Shown here piece after piece: positions 48,101 to 55,476 of a stretch of 64,000 nucleotides of DNA (its first letter is position 1; every line of letters begins with the position of its first letter). Position numbers and translations under genes: made by a program. The notes beneath the pieces were generated by a model that worked only from the letters and a program-made list of their open reading frames with translations, had not been told where the DNA came from and made no database searches. Source of the DNA: Antedon mediterranea (Eukaryota > Echinodermata > Crinoidea > Comatulida > Antedonidae); assembly GCF_964355755.1 (NCBI RefSeq), contig NC_092679.1, positions 4,090,001 to 4,154,000 of the forward strand. Reading direction: 5' to 3'.

Positions 48101-50215
48101 ATTGAAACAAATTTTTTACAATATCATTTTAAATTCAGTGAGGGAATAATAATAGAATAGAAGTCGACCGGTACCAAAACTGAACCGAACTGAACCGAAC
48201 TGAACCTAACTGAACCGAACTGAACCTAACTGAACCGGAAAAATTGTATTCCACAAAAAAACACTTATCCAAATATGTTATGTAAAGTGTTCACCACTGC
48301 CTAGAGAATAATATCACTATGATACTCTCGGTCCCAAAAAAACGGATAATAGATAAATAATTAAACCAATACATTGAGTATACACATTTTTAAATGGATA
48401 CCATCAACACTGCATTGTATAGTTGGGAATACACAAAGATTCACAGAAATATTTTAAAATCTCGCTACTATGGAGAGATTTATAAATACACGGCATTATA
48501 ACCTGAAATCTGTTTTTGTACCTACTAAGCAGATCACCTTTGTAGGTTCTAACATTAATTCAAATACTATGAGAATAACTTTGATCGGGTCCAAACATAT
48601 AGGTGTTTTTCACAAACGGTTTTACATTATATAAACACATATACAAATAAACTTTATTACTGACAGTTGCTTTTCAACGCTTGTATTAATTATTACTGTA
48701 ATTACAAAAAATATAAATATCGTTACATGTAGGCCTACTTTACTATTTCAATCGACTATTTGTGTAAATTTGAATTATTTTGGGCTCATTTTGTTGAAGT
48801 AATTCCACAATTTCAACAAAGTTTTAAATCGCAATGTTTTACTGTGTTTAGTGGTATATTATTTGTAAAACATGAAAACAATTTTAATTGTTTTGTAACG
48901 AAATATTAAAATATTTCGTTACTGAATGGATAAAGAACGTATTTAAAAATTGTTCCTTTTTGCACCCATTCTTTTCTCCATCCCTCCAACCCTAATGTTA
49001 CATACAAAACACAAATTGTGTTTTTTTAAATTTGACTCAAACATTTGGACTCATTTTGTAACTTTCTCTTTCGAAAGTAATTCACAGGGTGCTAATTTTA
49101 GTTGAGTACATAAATCACTGTGTCTATTTATCGTTCCTGTAAACGACATGTATTATTGTACATTTGAAATCGCTATTTTTTTTTACGCTGAAATTATACT
49201 ATGTATTCGAGAACAATTCTGGACACGACCTAATAAATTGTAATTATATGAGTTATTAGTTAGGAGTGGAGGAGTTGTACGCCCTCCCTATTACGGAGAT
49301 ACGGTTACCCAACCCAAACTCCTTCACTCAATATTCTGCTCTTAATACTGGTTGACACATGCGCGGTACTGCCTCCCGTACAACTACTCCACTCCTAACT
49401 AATAATTCATATAATACAATTAAATTTCAACTTACAGGTAAGTATCGTTTAATTTTTAATTAAACAAGGAGGAGATGAGTTCTTGAGCAGAAGAAATTTG
49501 AAGGAAGAGTAAGATGAAGCAAGTCGGATGTCTAAAGATACTTCACTATGTCTAGCAATGGTGAAGTTAAAAGAATGAGTGGTAGGAGGAAGATGGAGAA
49601 GGATACAAATAGCTTTGTTTTGGATTGTTTAAGTTTTAATGCTTTACAGGAGTCCCAGACAAAGCAACAATAGTCAAGTCTGGAGATAATAATAAAGAAT
49701 TATACAAGAGGTGAAGAGAGGAACTATAAGTAAATTTGGAGGTAGGTCTACGTGCAAGTGTGTAATTGAGTTTAGTTTTGTACAGAGCGACGATATATGT
49801 GATTTCCAGGCAAGAGTATTATGATGATAATGCCAAGGTGTGAGAAGTAACGGATTTGATAGGAGAGTTATTAAGACTGAGGTAAATTGACTGAGTTGTT
49901 GGCTTTTAGCTTAGGAGAAGTACATGACATTAATAAGCGCGTATCTCTGTGTAAACAAAAAATACTTTCTCACTTGATTTTATCACATCTTTTTAAAACT
50001 CAAACTAATTGACAGTTTTCCCCACTCAATCAACTAATGTTTTACGTTTAAACGTACAAATCTATGTAATGTAAGAAAATGATTTTTGTTTTCCAATCTC
50101 TTAATACCGGATTTAAAGTAGTAAAAACCAAACAAAATTCAACTTACCGTCCTGGGCTGGGCACAGAAATTATAATGTTAACCAATGAAAGAAATATAAA
50201 CAACGAAAACATCAT
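27237..50215 (-). CDS. Receptor gene 2: EMI-EGF-CCP-Ig-GCC transmembrane protein (21 exons)
   Basis: Exons: 50148-50215, 44199-44324, 43351-43457, 42303-42398, 41835-41957, 41478-41570, 41106-41222, 40554-40649, 40220-40333, 39521-39631, 38991-39113, 38577-38750, 38177-38353, 36719-38049, 36198-36348, 32083-36054 (or to 36066), 31282-31434, 30981-31136, 30587-30639 (see splice entry), 30188-30290, 27237-27289. With these borders the CDS is 7497 nt (2498 residues). The architecture equals gene 1 plus two extra EGF exons. Signal peptide [23 protein letters not shown] (NVCSRQVSV ... [10 protein letters not shown]). Intron 1 is 5.8 kb (0.4 kb in gene 1) and full of mobile DNA; the last intron holds an intact PLE. 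The juxtamembrane splice donor and cytoplasmic tail are altered, so membrane form and signalling may be compromised although the ectodomain is fully open. Confidence 0.8.
27379..27568 (+). mobile_element. Partial PLE-1-family terminal repeat, with internal duplication
   Basis: It matches the PLE-1 right arm from TTTTCTGGCTGTTT to CAGTAATTTGCC. A ~62-bp piece containing GAGATCCAGCCACTGATACC is present twice (27426-27488 and 27491-27554). Homology starts within a few bases of the predicted hammerhead cleavage point of PLE-1, so the ribozyme core itself is missing. Confidence 0.7.
27575..27670. repeat. TA dinucleotide microsatellite
   Basis: About 45 TA units directly abut the left end of PLE-2; a second AT-rich run (30108-30150) lies just beyond its right end. 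Confidence 0.95.
27671..28193 (-). repeat. PLE-2 left inverted arm
   Basis: Inverse of 29558-30078. It encodes, backwards, the last ~70 codons of the PLE-2 protein, so the small plus-strand open frames here (27754-28204) are mirror artefacts of the element's 3' end. The inversion junction lies at about 28193, beside the RT frame. Confidence 0.9.
27725..27753 (-). ncRNA. Hammerhead-ribozyme-like motif, PLE-2 left copy
   Basis: Minus-strand CTGATGA, GGGC/GCCC helix, GAAAC and GTC, identical to the right-arm copy at 29997-30025. Confidence 0.65.
28200..29768 (+). CDS. PLE-2 reverse transcriptase / GIY-YIG endonuclease
   Basis: An open frame from [20 protein letters not shown] at 28200 to a stop ending at 29768, about 522 residues; the first in-frame ATG is at 28281. 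RT blocks: [29 protein letters not shown] and the catalytic [10 protein letters not shown], then thumb sequence ([14 protein letters not shown]). The C-terminal GIY-YIG endonuclease has [20 protein letters not shown] and RFVEHLRSI. The N-terminal part of a full PLE protein is missing, cut at the inversion junction. It would copy RNA and nick DNA in the nucleus if expressed. All visible catalytic motifs are intact. Confidence 0.9.
   Translation, partial: PKIHKTNSPGRPIVSACNAPTVVISEFLDGILKPIVQNLPTYIKDSKEAVVLFKDYTFSSESAYLFTMDVTALYTSIPIQDGLSAMRHFIELDNSIKYPASTILRLAELVPNTTAFNFNGKFFRQVSGISMGTKMGPNFACLFMGYFEQNVLRDYKGKKPDLFKRYIDDCVGVMSGTLDELNEFINFVNNFHPAIKFTHEISDKCVPFLDISLSIDKPGLSTSVHYKDTDAHTYLNYNSSHPPACKNAIPYSQLVRLRRLCSDDDDFNIKASEMIDFFNAREYPSDITVKSLRKVCQLTHEDTLQPTHNTNACDRIPLVLTYHPMNKKVINIVRDNFSILTEDKSATKDIFQEPPMIAYRRDQSIKDTLVKSKLQNKGNESIGTFKCNRNRCSTCNYVSCSNQIVGPSGNYVITDRITCTTRNLVYCISCTKCNMLYIGETKRRLGDRFVEHLRSIKLKTPGLPVATHFCNNEHSLSDITISGVKVCNGSETSRRIIEERIIVKLGTLAPTGINVQFRSFKH
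29558..30078 (+). repeat. PLE-2 right inverted arm
   Basis: Contains the last codons of the PLE-2 protein, 3' UTR and hammerhead motif, ending ACTTATTTGATCTTGATTTT. It is the inverted partner of 27671-28193; one visible difference is ATTGGTTGATTT against the left arm's ACGAATCAAAG context. Confidence 0.9.
29997..30025 (+). ncRNA. Hammerhead-ribozyme-like motif, PLE-2 right copy
   Basis: CTGATGA (29997-30003), stem II GGGC-TAT-GCCC, GAAA (30016-30019), minimal stem III AC-AT-GT, and C17 at 30025 (GTC). Flanks TTTTCAC and GTTAAAA can form stem I with one mismatch. A two-pair stem III would favour activity as a dimer, as known for PLE hammerheads. Confidence 0.65.
30587..30639 (-). CDS. Gene 2 juxtamembrane exon with mutated donor and in-frame replacement
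   Basis: At the position where genes 1 and 3 have GAG|GTAAAC, gene 2 has GAG|TTAAAC (30602-30610), a G-to-T change at donor +1. A consensus GTATGT lies exactly 21 nt downstream (30581-30586). Using it adds seven codons (LNIIEFI) and keeps phase 0 into the transmembrane exon. The nearer GA|GTTAAAC donor would shift frame and stop inside the transmembrane exon, giving a soluble protein. Which donor is used cannot be told from sequence. Confidence 0.6.
30981..31434 (-). CDS. Gene 2 GCC2/GCC3-like module exons
   Basis: Exon 31282-31434 ([20 protein letters not shown]) and exon 30981-31136 ([20 protein letters not shown]) are 153 and 156 nt, as in genes 1 and 3, and both are phase 1-1. They are membrane-proximal Cys-rich modules. 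The flanking intron sequence at 31140-31260 is also similar to gene 3. Confidence 0.8.
31435..32082. other. Gene 2 intron, nothing recognised
   Basis: Lies between the giant exon and the first Cys-rich module exon. The equivalent gene 3 intron carries a MITE instead (57057-57203). Several AGGCCTA/CTAGGC words at about 31868-31905. Confidence 0.4.
32083..36054 (-). CDS. Gene 2 giant exon
   Basis: 3972 nt, fully open, collinear with gene 1 exon 14: coiled coil, Cys-rich core ([27 protein letters not shown]), second coiled coil, basic sites IRRRRDT and LRKKRDT, and two Ig domains. The acceptor is ambiguous: TTTTTTGGTAG (exon ends 36054) matches gene 1, while CTATTTAG, 12 nt upstream, would add four in-frame residues (FLVD). 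Confidence 0.85.
36198..38049 (-). CDS. Gene 2 EGF plus uncharacterised region, two exons
   Basis: Exon 36719-38049 (1331 nt) begins with [14 protein letters not shown]...[13 protein letters not shown], then the conserved unknown region ([18 protein letters not shown]). Exon 36198-36348 (151 nt) follows. The intervening intron carries an expanded 21-bp minisatellite. Reading is open throughout. Confidence 0.8.
36434..36640 (+). repeat. 21-bp minisatellite in gene 2 intron
   Basis: About nine copies of TATGTATGTGTACTTTAGGCC lie in the intron between exons 36719-38049 and 36198-36348. The orthologous intron of gene 3 has only two to three copies (about 61572-61622). Frames across it (MCTLGL repeats) are artefacts. 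Confidence 0.9.
38177..42398 (-). CDS. Gene 2 EGF and sushi modules, including two extra EGF exons
   Basis: EGF 42303-42398; calcium-binding EGF 41835-41957; then two exons absent from gene 1: EGF 41478-41570 ([20 protein letters not shown]) and EGF 41106-41222 ([20 protein letters not shown]). These are followed by EGF 40554-40649, calcium-binding EGFs 40220-40333, 39521-39631 and 38991-39113, and CCPs 38577-38750 and 38177-38353. All are phase 1-1, so the extra pair is frame-neutral. Confidence 0.85.
39318..39490 (+). mobile_element. LINE/SINE 3' end in gene 2 intron
   Basis: Contains AGCGCCATGAGCA and GGCGCTATATAAAT followed by a GATT repeat, a 3'-terminal sequence widespread in L2/CR1-type LINEs and their SINEs. 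Gene 1 lacks it at the same place. Confidence 0.55.
39990..40070 (+). repeat. ATT trinucleotide microsatellite
   Basis: Imperfect ATT/TTA repeat within a gene 2 intron, followed by a pyrimidine-rich tract to about 40160. Confidence 0.85.
40826..40963. mobile_element. Palindromic MITE, family A copy 4
   Basis: Left end AAAGCTTTGTTTACACTATC; right end GTTTGATAGTATTCACAGAG then CTTTA. It lies in a gene 2 intron; the internal block CCCAAATATGGTAGTAATAT is shared with other copies in inverse orientation. Confidence 0.75.
42543..43330 (+). mobile_element. 5'-truncated LINE, C-terminal coding end and 3' tail
   Basis: The frame 42757-43206 encodes the C-terminal part of a non-LTR retrotransposon polyprotein: [20 protein letters not shown], then a CCHC-like knuckle ([21 protein letters not shown]) and RYKEIRKKF. 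Upstream homologous sequence is frameshifted (42585-42779). The 3' end GGCGATAAGCCTGAATGAAT with GAAT repeats is a LINE tail. It is inserted in the gene 2 intron between the EMI exon 43351-43457 and the first EGF exon. Confidence 0.75.
43351..44324 (-). CDS. Gene 2 EMI domain exons
   Basis: Exon 44199-44324 ([30 protein letters not shown]) and exon 43351-43457 ([22 protein letters not shown]). Lengths 126 and 107 nt equal gene 1. The signature Cys and Trp residues of the EMI fold are retained. Confidence 0.85.
45436..47111. mobile_element. Non-autonomous DNA transposon with long TIRs and internal tandem duplication
   Basis: The left end GGCCGCGATTTTTTTTTTCG and right end AAAAAAAATCGCGGCC are inverted. 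The inverted homology extends over ACATAAGTTAGGGACCCC, CATGAATAATTCATCAGTT and GTGTGCACCCAAGCG (left ~45436-45570; right ~46975-47111). A second copy of the left end, starting TTTCGTACATAAGTTAGGG at 46193, lies 742 bp after the first (45451), so the body is a head-to-tail duplication. No transposase frame was seen. TG-repeat runs occur at 45799-45820 and in the second unit. Confidence 0.8.
48177..48238 (+). repeat. 10-bp minisatellite
   Basis: About six imperfect copies of ACTGAACCGA/ACTGAACCTA in gene 2 intron 1. Confidence 0.9.
49236..49422. mobile_element. MITE, family B, ~45-bp TIRs
   Basis: The left arm includes GAGTTATTAGTTAGGAGTGG and GAGTTGTACG. The right arm is its inverse with CCGTACAACTACTCCACTCC. 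Total ~187 bp, non-coding, and different from family A. Confidence 0.8.
49450..49830 (-). mobile_element. Decayed LINE fragment
   Basis: On the minus strand a frame reads [20 protein letters not shown], matching the conserved C-terminal RT-adjacent pattern (S-x-L-x-Y-C) of CR1/L2-type LINEs. Flanking frames contain stops. Short and degraded. Confidence 0.4.
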
Positions 50216-50329
50216 TAAATCGTGTATGCAATCAATGCATTTAATTGTCTGGTGTAACTGCCTTAAAAAAAAATCGAAATGTGCTTTTAGAAGCGGCAAT
50301 GTACCCCGATGTGACGTTTAATATGTTGT

Positions 50330-50412
50330 TCTCGGCTTATATACAAACATGAAACAAAAAATACGTCAGATCACGTGATGTTTCAAATATTTTATTTTAA
50401 CACTACTTCCTG
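50330..50412 (-). promoter_or_regulatory. Gene 2 core promoter
   Basis: Minus-strand TATATAAG (50336-50343) about 125 nt before the ATG, a palindromic TCACGTGA E-box (CACGTG 50372-50377), and ETS-like AACAGGAAGT (GGAA core 50407-50410). TATA-to-E-box and TATA-to-ETS distances (36 and 71 nt) nearly equal those of gene 1 (38 and 71). Confidence 0.65.
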
Positions 50413-50435
50413 TTACGCTTGTTTCTATATATAAA

Positions 50436-53179
50436 TTATGGTTAATTCTGACATAGGCGAGCAGAATGGAAAAATTTCGGTACAAATCTCTGCCTTGGAT
50501 ACCTACCTGATCTATTTTAGATGTACCGTAAAATGTAAATTTGATACCATTAGTTTTCACTATTACGATATTTTCCATATTTCTATCTTAGGAAGATATT
50601 ATAAAGAGTTTTTAAATAAAATTTCATGATTTCATTGGTAGATTTTCAAATCAGTTTCAATTGTACGTACGCGTTCAAAGTAATTTCCGGGTTCACGATG
50701 AGTTCACCTTGCAACAACCTGGTTTCAACTAAGTTGGCCGTTAGTGGCCATAGTTTTTTGTTTATTTTCGGAACGGACCGCGCGTGTGAAGGTACAGTAG
50801 TTAAAAAATAAACATTATACTGCAAATTAATAAAGATCAAATTAAATATACGCCATAAAGCATCGGAATATATTGTGGGGAATAGTATTATAAAATTACA
50901 TAGGGAGATCTGATAAGACATTTTGTTTAAAATCGAGTGAAATCCCGATGGACGAGTTTTATTGAGTAAGCTGGCAGGAATAACTGTAGGCTATCCGTAT
51001 TCCATTAGGACCGGAATGTCTGCCTATGTTGCAAGTCGTCTAAAACGTCTTCTTTCTTGGACTGAAACGGTCCACTCTGTCGCGGAAGTTAATTTCAAAA
51101 GATGTTTAAATTAAATAATGTATTAATTATTAGGATGGTATTTATTTGAATAAACGCCTCCCCAATAAAACATCACTTTGAATAATAACCCCCCCCCCCC
51201 CGCCAACCCAACTATCTAATAAACGCCCATCCAAATTTATACACACAATATTGTAATATATTTATAATAACACAATTATACTATTTGTAGTAGAATTCAT
51301 CGTACTGTTGTCTACAAGCATTACCTAGCATTTGTTATTCTTTTTTACCATTTTCATATATATTAGAGGATTTCATTTGATTATAAATGTTACCATATTA
51401 TTAAAACTAAAAAATAAACATATCCCTTGAATAAGCACTTCCCACAAATGAACTCCACCTCCCCACTTCCGCCCTATAAGGGCCCTACCAAACAGTAAAC
51501 ACTATACTTTAAAATTTTATTAATCATCTAAGACACTGTCAAACAGAGTAGGTTTAGTTTTACTAATGTCAAGCATTTTCAGTAATGGTAACCGACAAAG
51601 GAGAACGTCCTTCTAAAACCTTTTTACCCGAGTCATTATTATTCCGAGAACCATCGTCTACACTTCCTAGAGGGGGAGCGAGCGAAGCGAGCTCACCCTC
51701 TAGTGATTTTAAATTTCATCATATTATAACATCATCATAAACATAATATTAGTAGTAATACTACTACTACTAATAATAATAATTAGACTAGTGTAATCTT
51801 TTATGACATTTATTGAAGTGTGAAAACCTGAATCTAGATTATATTGCATGCTAACGTCATTAGTTTTTTAATTAATCTCTTGCGTTATTGTTGAATTTAA
51901 ATGATTTCTATCTCTGAAAATTTCCGGCTAGCAAAACTACAAAATCATTGCAAAAGCATCCGTTCAGTTTTTTGTCGTATGATGAAAATACGTTAAACTT
52001 GAAGGTTTAAGTGTCTTCAGTTAACTCAGTCCAGCTCATTGATCAATATACCTGCAATTGAATAGGCCTCTAAACATAATATTGGTATCTCTAAATCAAT
52101 GTTTATTACCCTGATAGTAATTTATGGGTATTGCCCAAATCAATGTTTACCCTGTTAGTCATTTTATGGGATAGGCCTACACAGTCAGGGGAAAATAGCG
52201 AAAGTTTTCTTTTATCAGATCGAGAATCTATATTGTTTTGACAACTCTTGTAACATGACCACATTGCTGATTTTGCCATATTTCATCTACTGTACAGTGT
52301 TCATGATACTAATCGAAATAACAATATTTATTTTTTCCCCACAAATATTCTAAATATATTTTATGAGTTGCTTATTCGAAGGCTAAAAAGGTAATTATCG
52401 TAAAATTCCTTAGTTTTCTTGATGTATGTAGAAGAGCTAATTGTAAATAATTTAGGTAATTTAGTTTCAAAATACTGGAATTATTATTTAACATTTGTAT
52501 TAATAGTCGTACCTTAAATTAACAGTTTCCACGGTTTTTGTTTGGTAACGGTATGTTCTGGTTGACTAAAAAAATTCCTTTTTGATATCTCAAACTGACA
52601 CCTTTTGTTCCTATTTTATGAAGCTTCTGTGAAAATAATCCAGCTTGGCTGGTTGCTGGTTATTTAGATAATAGACTGGAATGGCTGCTTTTCAGAGATT
52701 CGTGCAGCCATGGCAACCCCAAACTGTTATGACAGACAGAATCGCGATCAAAAAACAATGGCCTTCGTGGGCTTCGCGATCAAAAGACGATACATCGTAG
52801 GTAATGCCCCACGTGGGCTGTGAAGGGTTACGCGTGGGAACGAAGCAGTAATTATTAACTGTACTGTAACATAACAATCAAGCAAGCTTGCTAGTCCTGT
52901 TTACAATTTAACTACACAATATAATTACCTTGTTTGCAATTCCGAGCTTGCCACTACTTGGAGAGGTTTTGTACTGGAGACTGTGCATCTAAACACCACG
53001 CGATCACAACCACAGTAAGCCATGATTTCGATTCTCAAATTGATAGTCGCCATGGAGCCCAACCTTCTCCAAAAAAAAAAAAGTAAAAAAATCGGAATAA
53101 TCACCGGCATAAAATATTCGAATTTAAAACCACCACAATTCCTTTTTTAAAACTATTTGATCAATGCTGTTTTTCAAGT
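50436..53179. other. Intergenic region upstream of gene 2
   Basis: No convincing exon. Notable items: a C homopolymer at about 51188-51201; a perfect-ended palindrome CTAGAGGG...CCCTCTAG enclosing AGCGAGCGAAGCGAGCT at 51669-51705; and ATT/TAG-rich tracts near 51740-51790. The nearly unbroken 50366-50921 frames lack codon or splice support. Confidence 0.4.
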
Positions 53180-53912
53180 TTTCTTGTTATAATAAATAAT
53201 AATAAATAATATATTTATACAGGATAAAACAATCAGATAACAGTGTATCTGTTTTACATTGTGGTCCTGTCTTAATCAAAATATACAAAAGAGAAACTTA
53301 ATTAAATATAATACAGTGTTTATGAAAAGAATGAGATTTGTATCTAGCCTTAAAGGACGTAATTGTTGGTGCCGATTTAATATTAATTGGTAAACTGTTC
53401 CATATTTTTGCGCCTGCAACTTTAAAGGACGAATTCATTTTACTAAGGGTGTATTTAGGTATTGTTACATTCAAATTTTCTACTCCACGTGTTAAGTGGG
53501 TGTGAATATCACGAATCAATTCAATTTCATTTACTAATCTAATTGGTGCTAGGCCGTAAACACATTTATACATTAGACATGCTAGGGAGAAATCTCGTTT
53601 CTCTTCAAGAGTTTGCCACGACAGGTTCTGGATGATGTTGTCACCCCTTACATTAATATAATCAAAGTTGTTTGTTACAATTCGAGCAGCTCTTTTTTGA
53701 TGTCGCTTTAAAATATTTTTGTTTAACTCTGTCGTATTTCCCCAGACTGTTATAGCATAGTCACTACAAGGCTGAATTGTACTTATATATAGAGTTTCGA
53801 GTAACGGTTTACTTAAACTACTAGCCATTTTACCTAGCATTGTTATTTTATATCCAATATTTTTACTAATACATTGGGTATTTTGTTTCCAAGTTAAAAT
53901 GTCATTGTGGGC
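53180..53912 (-). mobile_element. 5'-truncated LINE, C-terminal end
   Basis: The frame 53298-53840 (extending upstream as NDILTWKQNTQCISKNIGYK to ~53912) encodes the RT C-terminal and downstream region of a CR1/L2-like non-LTR retrotransposon: LYISTIQPCSDYAITVWG, LKRHQKRAARIVTNN, LVNEIELIRDIHTHLTRG, and FKVAGAKIWNSLPINIKSAP. The coding part is unbroken for 180 residues, and the 3' end is an AATAAT-rich tail (53180-53215). Its 3' UTR is related to 5275-5370. Confidence 0.85.
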
Positions 53913-54102
53913 GGTTTCTCACTAAAACAAAATCAAAATTTAATATAGGCATATTCTCTGTAATTATATATGTCTACCTATTTATACCGAGAAATTCAGA
54001 ATTATGACTTAAAAATTGTAGGTGCTATCGTCCTAACAAAGCAAGTTCTGTACTTGGCAAAATTATATTTTGCCAAGTAATAATGGCAATGAAGCCGAGG
54101 GC

Positions 54103-54312
54103 GCTATACGTTAGGGCATCAATAGGGCATATATATGGTTGTTGTTATTGTCATGATAGTTACCTGAATGATGCTATACGTTAGGGCATCAATAGGACTT
54201 TTATATAATTGTTGTTATTGTCATGATAGTTACCTGAATGATGCTATACGTTAGGGCATCAATAGGGCATTTATATCATTTTTGTTATTGTCATGATAGT
54301 TACCTGAATGAT
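54103..54312 (+). repeat. 70-bp tandem repeat, three copies
   Basis: Units start at 54103, 54173 and 54243 with GCTATACGTTAGGGCATCAA and end with GATAGTTACCTGAATGAT. They are highly similar, non-coding, and intergenic between genes 2 and 3. Confidence 0.95.
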
Positions 54313-54814
54313 TATTTACTTCAATTGTTGTCTTCTCCGATGTTATGCTTTCTAAGCGGTTTTCGCACATGCAGTACTATTAAACGATCGTTTAAAAGTA
54401 CTTTTTTTCGTGTACGAAAACAAAAATCTTTTTGCGTTTGGAAAATATTTTGTTATACTATTGCTTTTAAAATACAACAGCGCCACCTATTTTGTAATTT
54501 TTCCGCAAATGTTATTGTTGCGATTGGTTTAGCAAGAAAAGTACATTTTTGGAGATACATGTTTCGCATGGAAACGAAGTATTGAGGGCGCCGTCCAAAA
54601 TATGACTGCGGTAAATTTGAGCGAAGCGCAGGTACGTGTTCCATTGCTGCATAGGCCTAGCGTAACAACAAAGCGAGTGAGGACTTGGCGGACTGAAGAT
54701 AAAACTGTTATTTATCAAAATTGATAATTTTCAAACAAAGGTTGAAGTCAACAGGGTCGACGTGGTTTCCAGTAGCACTTGGCTTAGCAACTTAATCAAA
54801 ACTGCACATAAGTA

Positions 54815-55318
54815 AGTAATTTCATCTTACACAAGAGTGAGTATATTTTGCTCTTCTATTAAAACATTTATTTATTAAAAATCATTAAAATTAAACATTT
54901 TATATTTGGATTTCTATGATTTACCAGACCAAAAGCACGACGAAGAAATGGCGTTGTGATTCATTGATCACATTCGGGAATTAACATTTGTCGACGATTA
55001 GTGAAAATTTACTTAAAAGAATGCGCTGTTTAAGCGCTCTAATGTCATTAAAATGTCTAAAATCATTGTCTATAGCTATATCGCTCATTCAAAACTAACT
55101 GTAACTATTAGAATTATCAACACAATATTATATATTCTAAATACAAAAATAGACAACAAGGTACTATCTATTATGCCAATATTATGTAAATGTGAATCAA
55201 TATTTGTGTACTCTCATAACTATGTATATACATCTAAAAGTTCATAATTATATTTGGTTTATTATGTGTTATATGCTATTCAAGGCAGAGGAACGAAAGA
55301 TATTATCAATACATTTAT
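54815..55318 (-). repeat. Paralogous 3' flank of gene 3
   Basis: Collinear with 26625-27236 (shared ACAAGAGTGAGTATAT, GCTATATCGCTCATTC, CTATTATGCCAAT). It marks the downstream extent of the duplicated unit. Confidence 0.7.
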
Positions 55319-55476
55319 TTAAATTTCTGAAGTTGTATACACATTTTCATTTGATGACTGGATATTGTCAATGCCTTCTAGAGTTTCTTTATCTTCATCT
55401 TCTTCTTCCACGCACTTTGTTTCCAAACGATCCATCATCTTATCGAGGTCATTCTTATCGTCTCTCTTCTTGTTAA
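55319..55476 (-). CDS. Gene 3 last exon: acidic cytoplasmic tail with one tyrosine
   Basis: Encodes VNKKRDDKNDLDKMMDRLET, an acidic KCVEEEDEDKETLEGIDN stretch and ENVYTTSEI before TAA. Gene 1's YGLYETM block is not present, while the terminal ENVY block is shared. The acidic centre (CVEE...EGI) is common to genes 1 and 3. Confidence 0.75.

Larger units (their letters stand above)
44325..50147. other. Gene 2 intron 1, expanded by mobile DNA
   Basis: 5.8 kb against 413 bp in gene 1. Recognised pieces are the DNA transposon 45436-47111, a 10-bp minisatellite 48177-48238, a MITE 49236-49422 and a decayed LINE fragment 49450-49830. The stretches 44330-45430, 47112-48170 and 48240-49230 show no recognisable gene; 47130-47890 is rich in repeated CTTAAGCA/TCTTAAG words. 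Confidence 0.6.

Noticed and set aside
27237-50215. Calling gene 2 a pseudogene outright
   Set aside because: Despite the lost donor and frameshifted tail, about 2430 residues of ectodomain are fully open and an in-frame replacement donor exists, so decay is not established.
50366-50921. Overlapping open frames on both strands upstream of gene 2
   Set aside because: Short, no domain resemblance, and no consistent splice sites; the region overlaps the gene 2 promoter.
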